Of a stretch of 64,000 nucleotides of DNA, positions 1-12,299 are shown piece after piece. Under the pieces are notes generated by a model, which was not told the DNA's origin, ran no database searches, and saw nothing but the letters and a program-made list of their open reading frames with translations. Positions within the stretch are counted from its first letter, which is position 1; the number at the start of each line of letters is the position of its first letter. The stretch comes from Anodontia alba (Eukaryota > Mollusca > Bivalvia > Lucinida > Lucinidae): contig OZ024824.1 in assembly GCA_964016985.1 (NCBI GenBank), positions 45,987,168 to 46,051,167 of the forward strand, in the 5' to 3' direction. Made by a program: the position numbers and the translations under genes.

Positions 1-125
1 ATCCGGCTAAAGAATATGCTTAGAGGACTATGCCTGCCAGGAAAAGTATGGTAGGTAAACTGACCAGCTTGACATGACCTCAATAGTGTTGACTGGGCAG
101 TTTAATTCCAAACCAACCAACCAGT
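1..125 (+). repeat. SINE family A, 3' fragment cut by the window start
   Basis: Matches the tail of the full-length SINE at 60833 (GGACTATGCCTGCCAG, then GGTAAACTGACC and TTGACTGGGC), ending in CCAACCAACCA. Confidence 0.75.
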
Positions 126-370
126 ACTCAAATTTTTTTGCCAGTTTCTTAATAATTTATAACATGTAGGTTTCATACCTCTAGATAAGATATTCTTTTT
201 TTCTTTTTTTTTTTTTTATCTGAGCTGAAAGTGTTGATATTTGATTTTTATTTTATTTCTCTATGAAAACATATTTAAGTAGTCATGAGAAGGGCCTTGC
301 TGGGGCACATTTAGCAGGTACCCACATTATAAATTCCATGGAGAAATAAGGATAAAAGATAATTGGACTT

Positions 371-552
371 AAGGTTATAAAACCTTTTTCATGCTCAACT
401 CAGCTGAGCATGAAAATTTCTCTGCTAATAAATATAAAAATACTGACGATAGGTTTTCATGCTCAGCTATGTTGAACCAGAAAGAATTTGCAATTGTTAG
501 TAATTTGAGATATATTAGCAGGACAAATGAAAAAAGTTTTATAAGCTCGGGA
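371..552. repeat. Foldback element (TTATAAAACTTTTTTCATGC family), partial
   Basis: Contains AAGGTTATAAAACC, repeated TTTCATGCTCAGC/TGAGCATGAAAA motifs and the right end AAAAAAGTTTTATAAGCTCG. Related to 24890-25127 and 28648-28892. Confidence 0.7.
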
Positions 553-1199
553 CTTGGATTCTCTCTGATTTAGAGCTACAATGTGTCTTTAACTGCTCAC
601 CAAATTATAGGTAATTCAACAAAATTTTGACAAGAGGTCACATTTGATGAAATGTCACATTTGACTTAATGTCGTGTCATCGAAATGTCTTATTAAAAAA
701 AAAGATCATGGTAACAATTTCTGATAAATGTGATGGAAGCAGCAAAAACACTTTGATCATGCATTACACCCATCCTGTACACAAGTCTGTATTAGGAGAA
801 GTAAGCTTTGGTGGTGTATTAATGTTAGCAATTTTCATGCTGGCTACAACAGCACGATATTAAATAGCAATGTGATTTTTGTTATAGAGAGTTTCATTAA
901 GAAAGACTGGGTAAAAATGTAACTGTTTGTACTTGTGAATATGTCCACAATTATACTTACCTTGGTGAGGTGCTTCTAATGAGCACCAACCACAAGTTGA
1001 CAACATATAGGTAGAAGATAAAATATCAAGAAGTTTTGGTTAAAAAAAAAAGCATTTAATTTACTGATATGATAAAATCTGAAACATTTTACCCTGTGTA
1101 TATACATAAGTACAATGAGTCATAGCTCTGGATAAGGCATTTTCTTATTCAACCAAAAACTTGTTGTTATTTTTTTTTCCTCCATGAATATCCTTCTTG

Positions 1200-1426
1200 G
1201 AGATTGATCATGAAATCTTTTCTACAGTCAAACTCTCACTTCGGCAGAGTCAAGAAGTGCAGTTGTCAGTTTCTGGCAAAAGAATGTGCACTAGTACTGG
1301 TAAAGCGCTAAGAGGACTAAGTCTGCCCAGGAAAAGTGTGGTTATGTAAAACTGACCAGATCTACATGACCTTAATAGTATTGACTGGGCTGTTAAACTC
1401 CAAAATAACCAACCATGAGTGTTGGG
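1200..1426 (+). repeat. SINE family A, 5'-truncated
   Basis: From GAGATTGATCATGAAATC through GTCAGTTTCTGGC and GTATTGACTGGGC; the tRNA-like head is missing. Confidence 0.75.
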
Positions 1427-1631
1427 GCAGACAGGCATGAGCAAACAGTATAGACCCAGATCCGATGCCACAGAATGTCTATACTGTTTGACTCTTCCAG
1501 CAGTTTGTCGGCACATTAGCAGGTAGTAAAACATATCGGGCTTAAATTTTAGGACAAGTGTGGTAAAAAGCTAAGATGTTTCTATATTTAGGGTAAATAT
1601 GGTATTTCATGTGAACTGCAGGTAAATTTAA

Positions 1632-1769
<138 letters not shown>

Positions 1770-1896
1770 TAGATATCAAAAGTTGGAACCTCTGCTACCA
1801 GTGTAGATCTAAATCCATACCTCTGGATAAGATTAGCAGAATAGAGAGTCATCTTATTCCTCAACAAAAATATGGGTGCTCATTTATGAGTACTTA

Positions 1897-2254
1897 CAGT
1901 ATAACCTCAATGGCTCGAACCCGGATGGCTCGTTTACCGTGGATGATTCGAACTCTTTTTTCAGTCCCTACAAAATCCTTCCAATAGCTCAAGAAAACAA
2001 ATATTTAGGGATTTTTTCTTATTTTATCATGGAATTGTATGTTGTGTGTACTCATTAGAATTGCCTCATCGAGGCAATTCTAATGAGTACACTCAACATA
2101 CAATCATTGTGTAGAAAATTGAAAAGATTTCTATAAATTATCGCTGTTTGCTTCCTGAACTTGTGCCATGATTAACCCTCAGTGGCTCGAACTCCTCATG
2201 TCTCGAATGAATTTCCATGGTCCCAAAGCTGTTCGAGCCATTGAGGTTCGACTG
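1897..2254. mobile_element. pogo/Tigger-like MITE, copy 1
   Basis: TA-flanked, with ends CAGTATAACCTCAATGGCTC and, inverted, CAGTCGAACCTCAATGGCTC. The centre carries the hairpin with the GTACTCATTAGAATTGCCTC core, flanked by GTGTAC-type arms. CAG ends and a TA target fit pogo-like elements. It lies in the intron after the first visible mannosidase exon. Confidence 0.75.
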
Positions 2255-2354
2255 TACTTGTTTTTGGAGCAAAATAAGAAAACAAGTGAAATTTTTTATT
2301 TGAAAACAGTAGCTAATCTAGAGTTATGCCTGAGATCAGATATGCCTTAAAGAG

Positions 2355-2730
2355 AAGCCTTGTCATTAGCAGACTGCAGGAGGCAAAATTGCCTTCCACT
2401 CATTATTTTGGGGTCTTTATGGACTAGTCCTATGCAGTCTGATGGGAATGTCAAAAATATTTTTGTCTCGCTTATCAATAGGGGTCTACTCTTAAAGGAA
2501 TGCATTTGCTACTTTCCTTTAAGAGTAGGCCCCTTTTTTAGAGGGGATCCATTTAGAACACTGCAAACAGGAAGTTACATATGTTGTCACTCTTATAAAA
2601 TGACAGAAAATATGGCAGCTGTATACATTCCCTTTAATGTGTGCTGCCCTGTACTTTCAGATTCTAGCCACCTACTTCTAAACTTGATGAATAAGCTTAA
2701 GAGGATGGGAATTCTATGAGCGGCCAGGGT
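2355..2730. repeat. Hairpin MITE (AGAGTAGACCCCTTTTCAGAAG family)
   Basis: Inverted arms around AATGCATTTGCTACTTTCC, with GGGGTCTACTCTTAAAGG and its mirror. Other copies: 21095-21330, 24715-24870, 26283-26520, 27080-27370, 29430-29665, 36830-36970, 41459-41690, 46985-47220, 47560-47790 and 62825-62990. Complete copies start near 'AAGGGGAATTGATA' and end before 'GTATC'-type phrases. Confidence 0.75.
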
Positions 2731-2999
2731 AGACTCTCGATGATGCTCTATTGCAGTATTTTTTTGCTTATGGATAGTAATTGTTGTCCCAGGCTTAAAC
2801 ATGCAAAGTGACAAATTATGCCTAAAGTTTTCAGTGTTGACACAAAATGGAAAATTCAATTCTGTATTCAGTTGATGTATCCCTTGGTAGCGCACCTATT
2901 TGCCTTAAAAACTAGCATTTACTTATAACTATAACATGTTATAACAAAGAAAAATAGCCCAAAGTTGGAAAGAAACAAACATGTTTGATTGTAAATGTT

Positions 3000-3223
3000 T
3001 TAACCCTTAAAATGTCAAGAAAATCTGCATCTGGAAATGACGTCTGTTTATGTTGTCTGCTGAATATTCTTGCAAACTTTTCAAACCTATTTTTGCAAAC
3101 AGGCAAACAGCATGGACCCTGACCAGACTGCTCCTAGAGAAGGGGTCTGATCTGGGTCCACACTGTTTGCAAAAATAACTTTTACAATCACAAGCAGATG
3201 ACAAGGACAACAACAAGGGTTAA
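3000..3223. mobile_element. TTAA-bounded (piggyBac-like) MITE
   Basis: Ends TTAACCCTTAAAATG and ACAACAAGGGTTAA, with TTAA on both sides. The middle is a hairpin built from GCAAACAG and GGTCTGATCTGGGTCC-type arms. The TTAA ends suggest piggyBac-type mobilisation. Confidence 0.55.
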
Positions 3224-3450
3224 GGGGACTTGATATACTTGGCATATTTTAACTTCTTTGACTTCCTGTTTGCTTTCCTGCACACCAATCCCCTTCTGAA
3301 TAGTTTGTATGAAAATATATGATGTGGCCAGTACTCATTAGATATTGGGTACTCTTTGGAATTGCTTTAGTGAAGAAATTCTAATGAGTAGCCACTATGA
3401 TACTACATTCTGCGAGTCCATCTGTTATATCTGATATTGTGCTACAATGA

Positions 3451-3765
<315 letters not shown>

Positions 3766-4615
3766 TGATCTGAAAAGCCAGATGTCACTTGAGAGTCTTG
3801 ATTTTTATAGACTGTGAAATGAGCCTTGTTTGCATTGACATCAGGGCATAGGAACAAAATGTTAGTAACATTCCCATGATACCAACTGCTCAAAGGGGCT
3901 ATTAAAGTGCCATTCAGAAACGTTGCAGAAAACATTTTTTTTTTATTTATCCAAGAAAAAAAAAATGTCGTCTGCTGCTGTTGTGAATAGGTTAATTTTC
4001 AAGGTATCTAATAAACCCACTATTACTGCAGTATTAACACATTGTAGTCTGGATAACCCTAAAAGGGTATTTGGCAAACAGGGCAGACCCAGATCAGACG
4101 CCGCATTCTATGGTGTCTGATCAGGATCTCCACTGTTTGCAAATCATTCAACCATTCTTCTCTAGAAAAATCAAAATCTCATAGCGAGAAGTACCAAAAA
4201 TTGAAACTGGACTCTTCCAATATATAGTATGGGAGAGTCTATTCAGTCTATGGGTTAAAGGTGATCTGATGCTCTGTGTCACATCTCCTGGGTGTTTACA
4301 TGTCTCTGGACCACACTCAGTGCAAGAGTCTTGTGTTCCTGTAATCCGGGAACATCCACTTGATGTGATGCAGAGTATCGTATCAAGTTACTATGTGTTT
4401 ATCATTTAGGGCCTGTCTAGGAAAGATGTCGTTGAGCAGATTTCAATGAATACATTGACTCAGGCAACATCACATGGTCATTAAGTAATGTAAAAAAAAA
4501 AAATAGTTCTCTCCAATATGACTGCACAATGGGATGTTATGACGTCAGACCCTGTTCTGCTGTTAATAGAAAAACTGCATGCAATTGTTTTCTTGTTTCA
4601 ATTTTAGCCCTGGAA

Positions 4616-4646
<31 letters not shown>

Positions 4647-4689
4647 GGTCAAATAATGAATGGAAAATAATATGAAAATAAGTAATAAA

Positions 4690-4985
4690 GGCAATTTATT
4701 TAACATTTATTGAAGTATGAACAACATTGCGTCTTGAGCAAAGTTTACATTAACCCCTTTGGGGTTCACTTACTTCGCTTGTCACCCTATGTTGTTCATA
4801 CTTCAATGAACATTAAAAAAAAATTACCTTTATTTCTTAAATACACCTTTTTGCATGGCAGGGTCCATCTTCGCCACCTGACATGACGTAAAATAAATCT
4901 TAAAAAAATTACCTTCATTTCATAAATATACCTTTTTATATGGCAGGGTCCATCTAAGCCACCTAACATGACATAAAATTAATCC
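4690..4985. repeat. Foldback hairpin plus an 85-bp tandem duplication
   Basis: Arms AACATTTATTGAAGTATGAA and TTCATACTTCAATGAACATT form a hairpin (4702-4818). It is followed by two tandem copies of a unit containing ATGGCAGGGTCCATCT (4821-4905 and 4906-4985). Confidence 0.7.
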
Positions 4986-5148
4986 ACAATAATTATAAAT
5001 TGTGTATAGTCAAATCCCTCGTGAAAGTAAAAGATAAAGAGAGTGAGGCTTATGGAAATTTTTTCAGATGTTTTGGCTCAAGGATGGAATTTCCTTCTCA
5101 TGGTATTATATCTCCCCTGCCACACATGGAGAGATATATTAGTTTTGG

Positions 5149-5430
5149 CATCACAAAAACATACCTATATAATTTTGACCCACTTAAACCCCACTTTCGT
5201 ACAGTAAAACTGGGCTATACAGAGGTATACATTATTTTTCTTTTTTCTGCTCAAAAATATAGATTGTGGGTACTTGTTAGAATTGCCTTGGCGTGGCGGT
5301 TCTAACAAGTATCCACAATCTATGTTTTGAGCAGAAATATGAAAAATATCAGAATTTTTATCTGAAAACTTCCAGTTTTTGGTGGTGAAATTTCCAGTAT
5401 GTTTGAATAGGTGTGTTTTTGTAATGGCAT
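5149..5430 (-). repeat. Foldback-core repeat, inverted copy in intron 2
   Basis: About 280 bp, the reverse complement of 12300-12590. Shared blocks include TATATAATTTTGACCC, ACAGTAAAACTGGG and TTTTTGGTGGTGAAATTT. The centre is the hairpin with the GTGGGTACTTGTTAGAATT core. Confidence 0.8.
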
Positions 5431-6447
5431 GACCTGTCTATATGTCATTCCATTTCATATAGCTCCATAAATAAAATGATTGAAATTGTTTTCACCAAAC
5501 TTCGTACAGATCAGACCTGTTGTAATTGTAATCAGTAATCGTGATTACATGTAATCGATTACAAGTTTTGAGTAATCGAAATGTAATCTGTAATCATTGA
5601 TTTTTATGGTTACAAGTTATTGTAATTGTAATCGAATACATTGCAAAACAGCCTGTAATCATGATTACTTTGACGATTACAATACGATTACAGTATGGAT
5701 ATTTAAATAAAATAAGTCAGAAGGAATAGAATTGAAAAAAAAAAATTCATTTCTGGTATGACAACTTGACAAGAAACAAGAATATTGGAGATAATTATTT
5801 TGATTTGTATACATTTAATGACTTAATGACTCTGTATTGGTTTGTTTAAAACAATCAATACATCTTTGAGATAAAAGAAAATTTAAAAAATACATGTTCG
5901 AGATCAAAGGAAATTAAGATTTCACACATGGATTAGTTGATATGGATTAGCAAATAATCAAAGTAATTAAATTGGCAAACATTTATAGTCTTTTATCTAT
6001 ATATCTCTACATTTTTGTTTGGATATAACATGGTTGTTTAACGGTGTATTATACTTTCGAACAGACAGATCAAGGCAAACATTGCAGATCCAGATCAGAA
6101 TTGACTAATCCATGTGATAATGGTAAAGGCATGCGCCAAAAGAGGCATTTCAGGTGCAGCTTTGAATTTGTGCAGTCCCACCAGAGCCTTCACCGTCTCC
6201 ACACATGTAATATGGAAAATGAAAATTTTAGTGTTTTTACAATAACTTACTGACTTATATAATTTCATGTTTATTGTGTGCATGCTGTCAACAATGTCTC
6301 TCATGTCAGATGACCTACTGTAAAGTTATATACATTTGGACAATTGTAAAGTGGCTAAAGTTGACCTGTCATAATTTATAGTTGGAGTGTGATCTTGTCA
6401 TATATTTCTGCATCTAAACAATGACATTTGAATTTGAAAGGATGTCA

Positions 6448-7904
6448 GGGTTCTCACTAGGATTTTAAAATTAGGAGTCCGGGACTCCCTTTTTATAAAA
6501 AGTAGGAGTCCCAGCCAAAAAGTAGGAGTCCCACTCCCCAAAAATAGGAGTCCCATTTGTTTCCATGACTCAAGAAATATGAACTAATCCTCCCAATGGC
6601 ACCCCCCTCTTTCATTGCTTTTCGGTTAAATTCAGTACCCCATCCCAACCCAAAAATGTTCAGTTCGTTGCTGTCTGTACTAAGTGACCTTGAGTGTTAT
6701 GTATATTAAGTGAAACGTATTTTAATCAAAACCAATTAAAGCTCCCCGTTACATGCTACCACAAACTTATATATGCAATATATCCGCATCTTCTGATCAT
6801 GGGCCCTCTGTTGAGCTTCCCGCAAAATGTCATTTCAATGTTTACATTTGCACCGTGCTGCAATCAATACACGCTACGAAAAAATGTCCGGGACTTCTTT
6901 ACTAGCTGAAATTTCAATCTACTGCTTTGATTTGCCAAAAAAGTCTTGATAATTCAGTTCTAGTTTTAATATGCGTCTGTTTCATATGCATTTCTGACAA
7001 GAAAATGCTCTACAATGCAACATGGTAATAGTTCGTTTTTCTCCCAAAGAGGTTTCCCGCCACGCTGTCAAATGACGTTACCGTTACAAGCATGCGCTAC
7101 CATTACGAGCACGCGCTTTCTTCATGCGGGAGCAATGGAAAATGTAACTTATACTAGAACAGTCCCGAATTGTTTACCGTCGTCCGGGGTGCATCTAAGC
7201 AGTCCCGTTAGACTCTTCACAGGATTTACGGGATAGATTCAGTGGGACTTGGAAACTTTTTTTTTTTAAGTGACAAGTAGGAATAACCATTTTGATGCGC
7301 AAACTGATATCTCACAAAGAGATAAGGTACTATTTTTTGCGGCCCCTTGTCGACTTTTCACAGAAAACAGAACGCAGACGTTTTTGATGTCAATGACGAA
7401 AATTCAGCGTCCGAAAAATTTTAAAATGGAAAAAAAATGATCAATTAATAACAAAAACAGAAACAAACAAAAAACAAATAACGCCAGCCTCAAAGGATGA
7501 AAGCATGACACCTGCGTGTGCATTTTCGATGAATCAGTCGGTCGGTGCAGGCAATACACAATGAGGGAAGGTGTCGCATATCTGTGTCAGTCGCATGCTT
7601 TAATTGCTCGATCGCAGAAGTGTGAACTGCCAACAGTTTAACTACCCCTTGCTTAGCAAATAACGGTACTGTCGCAGGTGTGAAAAGCACGCGGCGGATT
7701 ACTACTGTTCTTTTAAGAGGCTACCGACGGTACGAATAACATGTGGCGGACTTTAGACTTCAGTCAAATAATCTGATCATAATAAGTAGTCATCCCACGG
7801 GAAAAAAAACATGCGTCCGGCGGACTCGGCTTTAGGAATTTTTAGGAGTCTGGACCCTGATTTATGCGTCCCGGGACGCAGGATTCTGCGTCCTCGAGAA
7901 CCCT
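6448..7904. mobile_element. TIR element nested in the hAT-like element
   Basis: Begins CAGGGTTCTC and ends GAGAACCCTG (perfect 10-bp inverted ends), flanked by GATGT on both sides. Near each end are related motifs (TAGGAGTCC and GGACTCC). Base composition differs from the surroundings, with more CG. Its longest minus frame (7690-7490, 66 residues with several Cys) is not recognised. It may be a hAT relative that lost its gene. Confidence 0.5.
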
Positions 7905-8084
7905 GGATGTGGACCCTGATGTACTTTTTCTTCATTGTTTGCATAGGCCTATTTATCAAGTATCCAAATACTTGAATTATTTATGGCATTTTCTAAAACT
8001 GGCCCTTCTGTAAAGTACCTGTGTTAAGTTTTGACATATTGCCTGAGGATATTGATAGGTTTTGAGCTGGTTCTTTCATACAGG

Positions 8085-8283
8085 CAGAGGACCAAATAAG
8101 AGGAGTAAATTAGTGATAATTCAGGGATAATTTTTCTTATCTCTCAATGAAAACATATGTTGTGGGTACTCATTTGAACCATCTCGATGAGACAGTTCAA
8201 ATGAGTACCCACAACATATGTTTTCATTGAAAGATAAGGAAAATTATCCTTCAATTATCAGCAATTTATCTGGTCTACTGACA
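8085..8283. repeat. Long palindromic MITE (GTGGGTACTCATT family)
   Basis: Arms of about 85 bp are almost perfectly inverted around ATCTCGATGAGA; the arm core is ACATATGTTGTGGGTACTCA. It lies inside the hAT-like element. Confidence 0.85.
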
Positions 8284-9395
8284 GATAAAGCAATGTCCTA
8301 ACAAAACCTATTCACTACAAATTTTAAACTGTACAGCCCCAGGACAAGATTGATTTTATTTTGTCCCCCCCCCCCCCCTCCCCCCCCGCCCCCCCACCGA
8401 TCAACCACCACACTACATTTTTAGATAGAGGAGGGATTGTTTTTTCCTTTGTTCCATGAATGAAGCTTAATAATGCTGCTTATGCAAATTAAATTTATTT
8501 ATAACAGATGAAAACTTGATTTAATTCCATTGTTGTTTTCATTTTTATATATCAATGCTTAAGATGAACTGCCTGAATTATATTGCACCCCAGGGAGTAC
8601 AACAAAAGCCAGGCACTATAAGTCTTCAAACCAGCTCATGGTACCAAGAGGAAGAGTAAAAAGTAACAATACGTCATAGAAAATGTATAGTAAATGGAAT
8701 ATCATAAAAAAAATGAATATATGGTATAAAGAATATGAATAACATCATGTCAGAAGATATAGCAGGCCATGCATGAAGCTTTGAAAGAACAATAAAACAG
8801 ATTATTAATTTAAACTAGAATTTTTTTAAACACGGAACAACAAGAAAGTAATTGTAATTGTAATCAATTACATTGCAATGTAATTGTAATTGTAATTGAT
8901 TACATTCAGGAAAGATGCAATTGTAATTGTAATCTGTAATCATGAAATTACAAAGTAATTGTAATTGTAATCGAATACATTTGTATGTAATCGGTAACAG
9001 GTCTAGTACAGATACAAAGCATCATCAGACGATATTCTGAGAACAAGTAAAGAGAATGAGTAACTCTATTTTCATTTTTATGGAGGTATGCTCCTTTGTA
9101 GATTTTTCACATGGAATTTGTATTTTATCCATAATTTTGAAAACCATAAGTGCCAGATAAAGTGATTTTTTTCAGCTAATAAGTATTGATATTAATTTAT
9201 TTCTCCATGAAAATATAACTTGTGAGTATTCATTAAAATCACTTCACAGAGGTGCTTCTCATAAGTACCCACAGTATGTGTTTTCAAAAAGAAATGAGAG
9301 AAATAATTGTCTGGACACCCCTCTTAATCTAGAGTTACGAATTTTGACTAACATGTGAAGCAGCAAAAACAAGAAAGTAAATAAATAAATAAGCA

Positions 9396-9633
9396 GGGTC
9401 CAGTTGTTCAAAGCTAACGACGTCGTTAGTTAACAATTCATTAAAATTTACATCAAGTGATATGCAAATATGCTGAAATTTTTTGCTGAAAAAATGTGAG
9501 TAGCAGTGCAAAAGCTGCTCACATTTTTTCAGCAAAAAATATCAGAATATTGTATATTGAATCCACTAAAACAGTTAACGAAATGACCCTTAACGAGCTC
9601 GTTAAGCTAACGACACTTTGAACAACTGGGCCC
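9396..9633. mobile_element. MITE with GGGTCCAGTTGTTCAAAG ends
   Basis: Ends GGGTCCAGTTGTTCAAAG and CTTTGAACAACTGGGCCC are inverted, and a central hairpin uses GCTGCTCACATTTTTTCAGC arms. Related copies lie at 46196-46437 and 31781-32127 (split). Confidence 0.75.
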
Positions 9634-9678
9634 AGAGATAAATAAACAAAAAGTATGTTGTTATTTAAATTCTGCATA

Positions 9679-9865
9679 TTAATCCTGCTGAACCGGATAT
9701 GCCCTTTCTTTGCAAACAGTGTAGATCCAGATCAACTGATCTGGATCTGCATTGTGTGTCATAAAGTCTTTGAAAGTTGTATCAACAACCTGGATCAAGT
9801 AATCTGATTGGCTGACAATTACAAGTGGTTATAGCATCTTAATTTATTCAGCATGACCGGGTTAA
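9679..9865. mobile_element. TTAA-bounded MITE next to mannosidase exon 3
   Basis: TTAA at 9679-9682 and 9862-9865. Left end TTAATCCTGCTGAACCGG; right part AGCATGACCGGGTTAA. An inner hairpin GTAGATCCAGATCA / TGATCTGGATCTGC is present. Same family as 19842-20024 and 31889-32105. It ends 21 nt upstream of the exon at 9887. Confidence 0.65.
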
Positions 9866-9886
9866 GTGTTAGAATCAATTTTGCAG

Positions 9887-9995
9887 GCCATAGAAACAGA
9901 GCTGATAAAAGTGTCCCCAGGTGGATTAAAGTATGTTGGAGAATATAAAGCTGGGAGAGTGGAAGCTAAGATGGACCATTTAGGATGTTTCTGTG
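9887..9995 (+). CDS. MAN1A: GH47 alpha-mannosidase, exon 3 of the visible set
   Basis: Encodes AIETELIKVSPGGLKYVGEY, then KMDHLGCFC, ending in phase 1 inside the Gly-Gly of CFCGG. The Cys of HLGCF is the first half of the disulfide conserved in class I mannosidases; its partner is in the next exon. The second Cys (CFCGG) replaces the Ala usual in mammals (CFAGG). The acceptor is TTTTGCAG (ending 9886) and the donor is GTAAGC at 9996. A TTAA-bounded MITE ends 21 nt before the exon, and a (TG)n tract of about 110 bp starts about 30 nt after it, so this 109-nt exon is tightly boxed in by repeats. Confidence 0.93.
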
Positions 9996-10026
9996 GTAAG
10001 CATAACTTCTGATAAGTTATTTTAGT

Positions 10027-10039
10027 GTATGTGTGTGTG

Positions 10040-10135
<96 letters not shown>

Positions 10136-10165
10136 ATGCGCGCACGCGCACGCGTGTGTGCGTGC
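10027..10165 (+). repeat. (TG)n microsatellite in a mannosidase intron
   Basis: About 110 bp of TG dinucleotides, followed by an alternating purine-pyrimidine GCGCGCACGCGCACGCGTG tract. It starts about 30 nt after the exon 3 donor. On the transcript it reads as UG repeats. Confidence 0.95.
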
Positions 10166-10669
10166 ATGTTTTCAACCAGAAAGGATTGATATTTTTCTAA
10201 TGAGTACCCACAACATATGTTTTTGTGGAGAAATAAGAAAAAATATTTACCTGATACCCACTCTGATCTAGAACTATACCTGTTGTTGTATTTGTTATAG
10301 CAATAAGATATGCTTTAAATACTAAATCTTCCTGTGTCTGGTAGATGGCTCTATATGGCTGAAATATTGTTGGTAGAGCTCAAACAAAACCTACATATTC
10401 AGACAGTATAGCTCCTTACAGTGCTTACTTTAAGTTTCAACAAGTCCATTTACCTTCCAGGACATGAATCTAAAAAGTAATGCTGAGTAGCTAAAAGTAA
10501 GTTACTATGCCAACATTCTTTACCCAGGCATGTCAGCTTAAATATTAGGGTAAGTGCAGTACATAAACAGTGGCATGGGAAAAGAGCTGTGATAGCATAT
10601 GTAAACAGCAAAGGTTCAGTTCAGTTCAAATCTAATTTACTATCTGATGAATCAGTCATAGCTCAAGTT

Positions 10670-10845
10670 AAGGCGCTTTTTTCAATCCAAAACTATTGAT
10701 ATTTTTCTTATTTCTCCACGAAAACATATGTTGTGGGTACTCATTAGAAGCCCCTCGCCAAGGCACTTCTAATGAGTACCCACAACATATGTTTTTGTGA
10801 AGAAATAAGAAAACTATTAACCTGATACCCACTCTTATCTAGACC
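10670..10845. repeat. Palindromic MITE (GTGGGTACTCATT family)
   Basis: Near-perfect hairpin: TATTTCTCCACGAAAACATA left arm and its mirror, core ACTCATTAGAAGCCCCTCG. A half copy without the left arm is at 10178-10275, and a shorter copy is at 12590-12715. Confidence 0.85.
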
Positions 10846-11044
10846 CATGTCAGATGATGTGTCTAAAAACTGCTGGAAAGACCCTGGTTAAATGTTGTGT
10901 CTCACCTGTAGCTGCATTGTTTGCTTAGACTTGTCTGTCCCAAGTTAGTACATAGATTAGAAGTATCCACTAGAATGTTAGCAGCAATCCTGTTCAGACT
11001 GTATAGGTAATCTGGGGCTTTGCTTTTTTGTGTCTTTCTGTGTT

Positions 11045-11405
11045 TATGCCCCCACCATTTTCAGAGGAGGGGCATATAGTATCACTGCTGTCACCCTGTC
11101 TCTTTGTCCTGTCTAGTCCCTACGTTCGAAAAAAGGTTTCCATTCGATATCTTTTGAAAAAAGATTAGTGTATTGGATTTATATTTTATACACAGGTATA
11201 TAATCATAGATTCTGTAGGTAAAATGTACCAATAATTATTGGAGTTATAGCCCTTTTTCAGCTTCATTGCCCCATCCTGTAAGAAAAATGGTTTCAATTT
11301 GATATCTTTTGAAAAAAATTAGTGGATTGGATTCATATTTTATACACAGGTATGTAATCATAAAATATAGGTTAAGTTTGACTTAGGGTAAAGTCCGCAA
11401 ATTAT
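11045..11405. repeat. Bivalve-type dispersed repeat fragment
   Basis: Starts TATGCCCCCACCATTTTC and contains a near-duplicate of about 165 bp (TTTCCATTCGATATC and TTTCAATTTGATATC blocks, each followed by TTTATACACAGGTAT). Confidence 0.5.
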
Positions 11406-11527
11406 TATGGAATGGCCCTTTTTCAACTTCATTTTTTGAAAACTGGTTGTTTCTGGATGAGGATGGCCCCTGGGCAGGGGCATCTGTGTCATATTGACAC
11501 ATTTCTAGTTTTGTTTTGTTCTGTTTT

Positions 11528-11915
11528 TTATACCCCGCCACATGATAGTGGCAGAGTATTATGGTTTATACCCTGCCACACGATAGTGGCGGGGTATTAT
11601 GGTATCACGTTGGCTGTCAGTATATCCATCTGTCTGTCCATCCATTTGTCTGTCTGTCGTACGTCAGTCGGTCCGTCTGTATTTACATTCCCAGATGATA
11701 ACGAGTAAATGTCAGTGGATTTTCACTAAACTTGGTGAGTGCATTGATATTGTAGAGATCTGGTTTGGGATTCACCAAATTTGATATGTGCATTGATATT
11801 GTTGAGATCTGCTTAGGAATCGCTCATGGGCAAATTTCGTTAATTTTTGATAGAGTTATCTGCCTGTGACATAATAATGGCGGGGTATTATTGTTTCACA
11901 TTTTATTTACTGCAT
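11528..11915. repeat. Dispersed repeat with GATAGTGGCGGGGTATTATGG motifs
   Basis: Two adjacent copies of 'TATACCCYGCCACAYGATAGT' are followed by a CTGTCTGTCC-rich stretch and a closing 'AATGGCGGGGTATTATTG' (11876-11893). Confidence 0.55.
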
Positions 11916-11945
11916 TTGTTCATCTGATGTTTCACATTTGTCTAA

Positions 11946-12218
<273 letters not shown>

Positions 12219-12299
12219 TGAATGTTTAAAATGCTGCTAAATACCATCGGTGGACTTTTCAGAATAGTTCTCATTGCCCAAAATAAGGCAGATTTTTTA

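Larger units (their letters stand above)
5512..9005. mobile_element. hAT-like non-autonomous element with GATTACA-rich ends
   Basis: Ends read CAGACCTGTTGTAATTG on the left and, inverted, TAGACCTGTTACC on the right. Both sides are flanked by the same 8-bp GTACAGAT (5504-5511 and 9006-9013), the target-site size of hAT elements. Arrays of TGTAATC/GATTACA motifs occupy about 180 bp inside the left end (5520-5695) and 160 bp inside the right end (8840-9000), like hAT subterminal transposase-binding repeats. No transposase frame was found. The interior holds a second TIR-bounded element (6448-7904) and a palindromic MITE (8085-8283). Confidence 0.75.

Noticed and set aside
391..573. 60-codon plus-strand frame
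   Set aside because: Lies entirely in a foldback element; similar frames appear at the related copy near 24890.
9862..10271. Open frames on both strands with long His-Thr or Cys-Val repeats
   Set aside because: They are translations of the (TG)n microsatellite and, on one strand, of antisense mannosidase exon 3.
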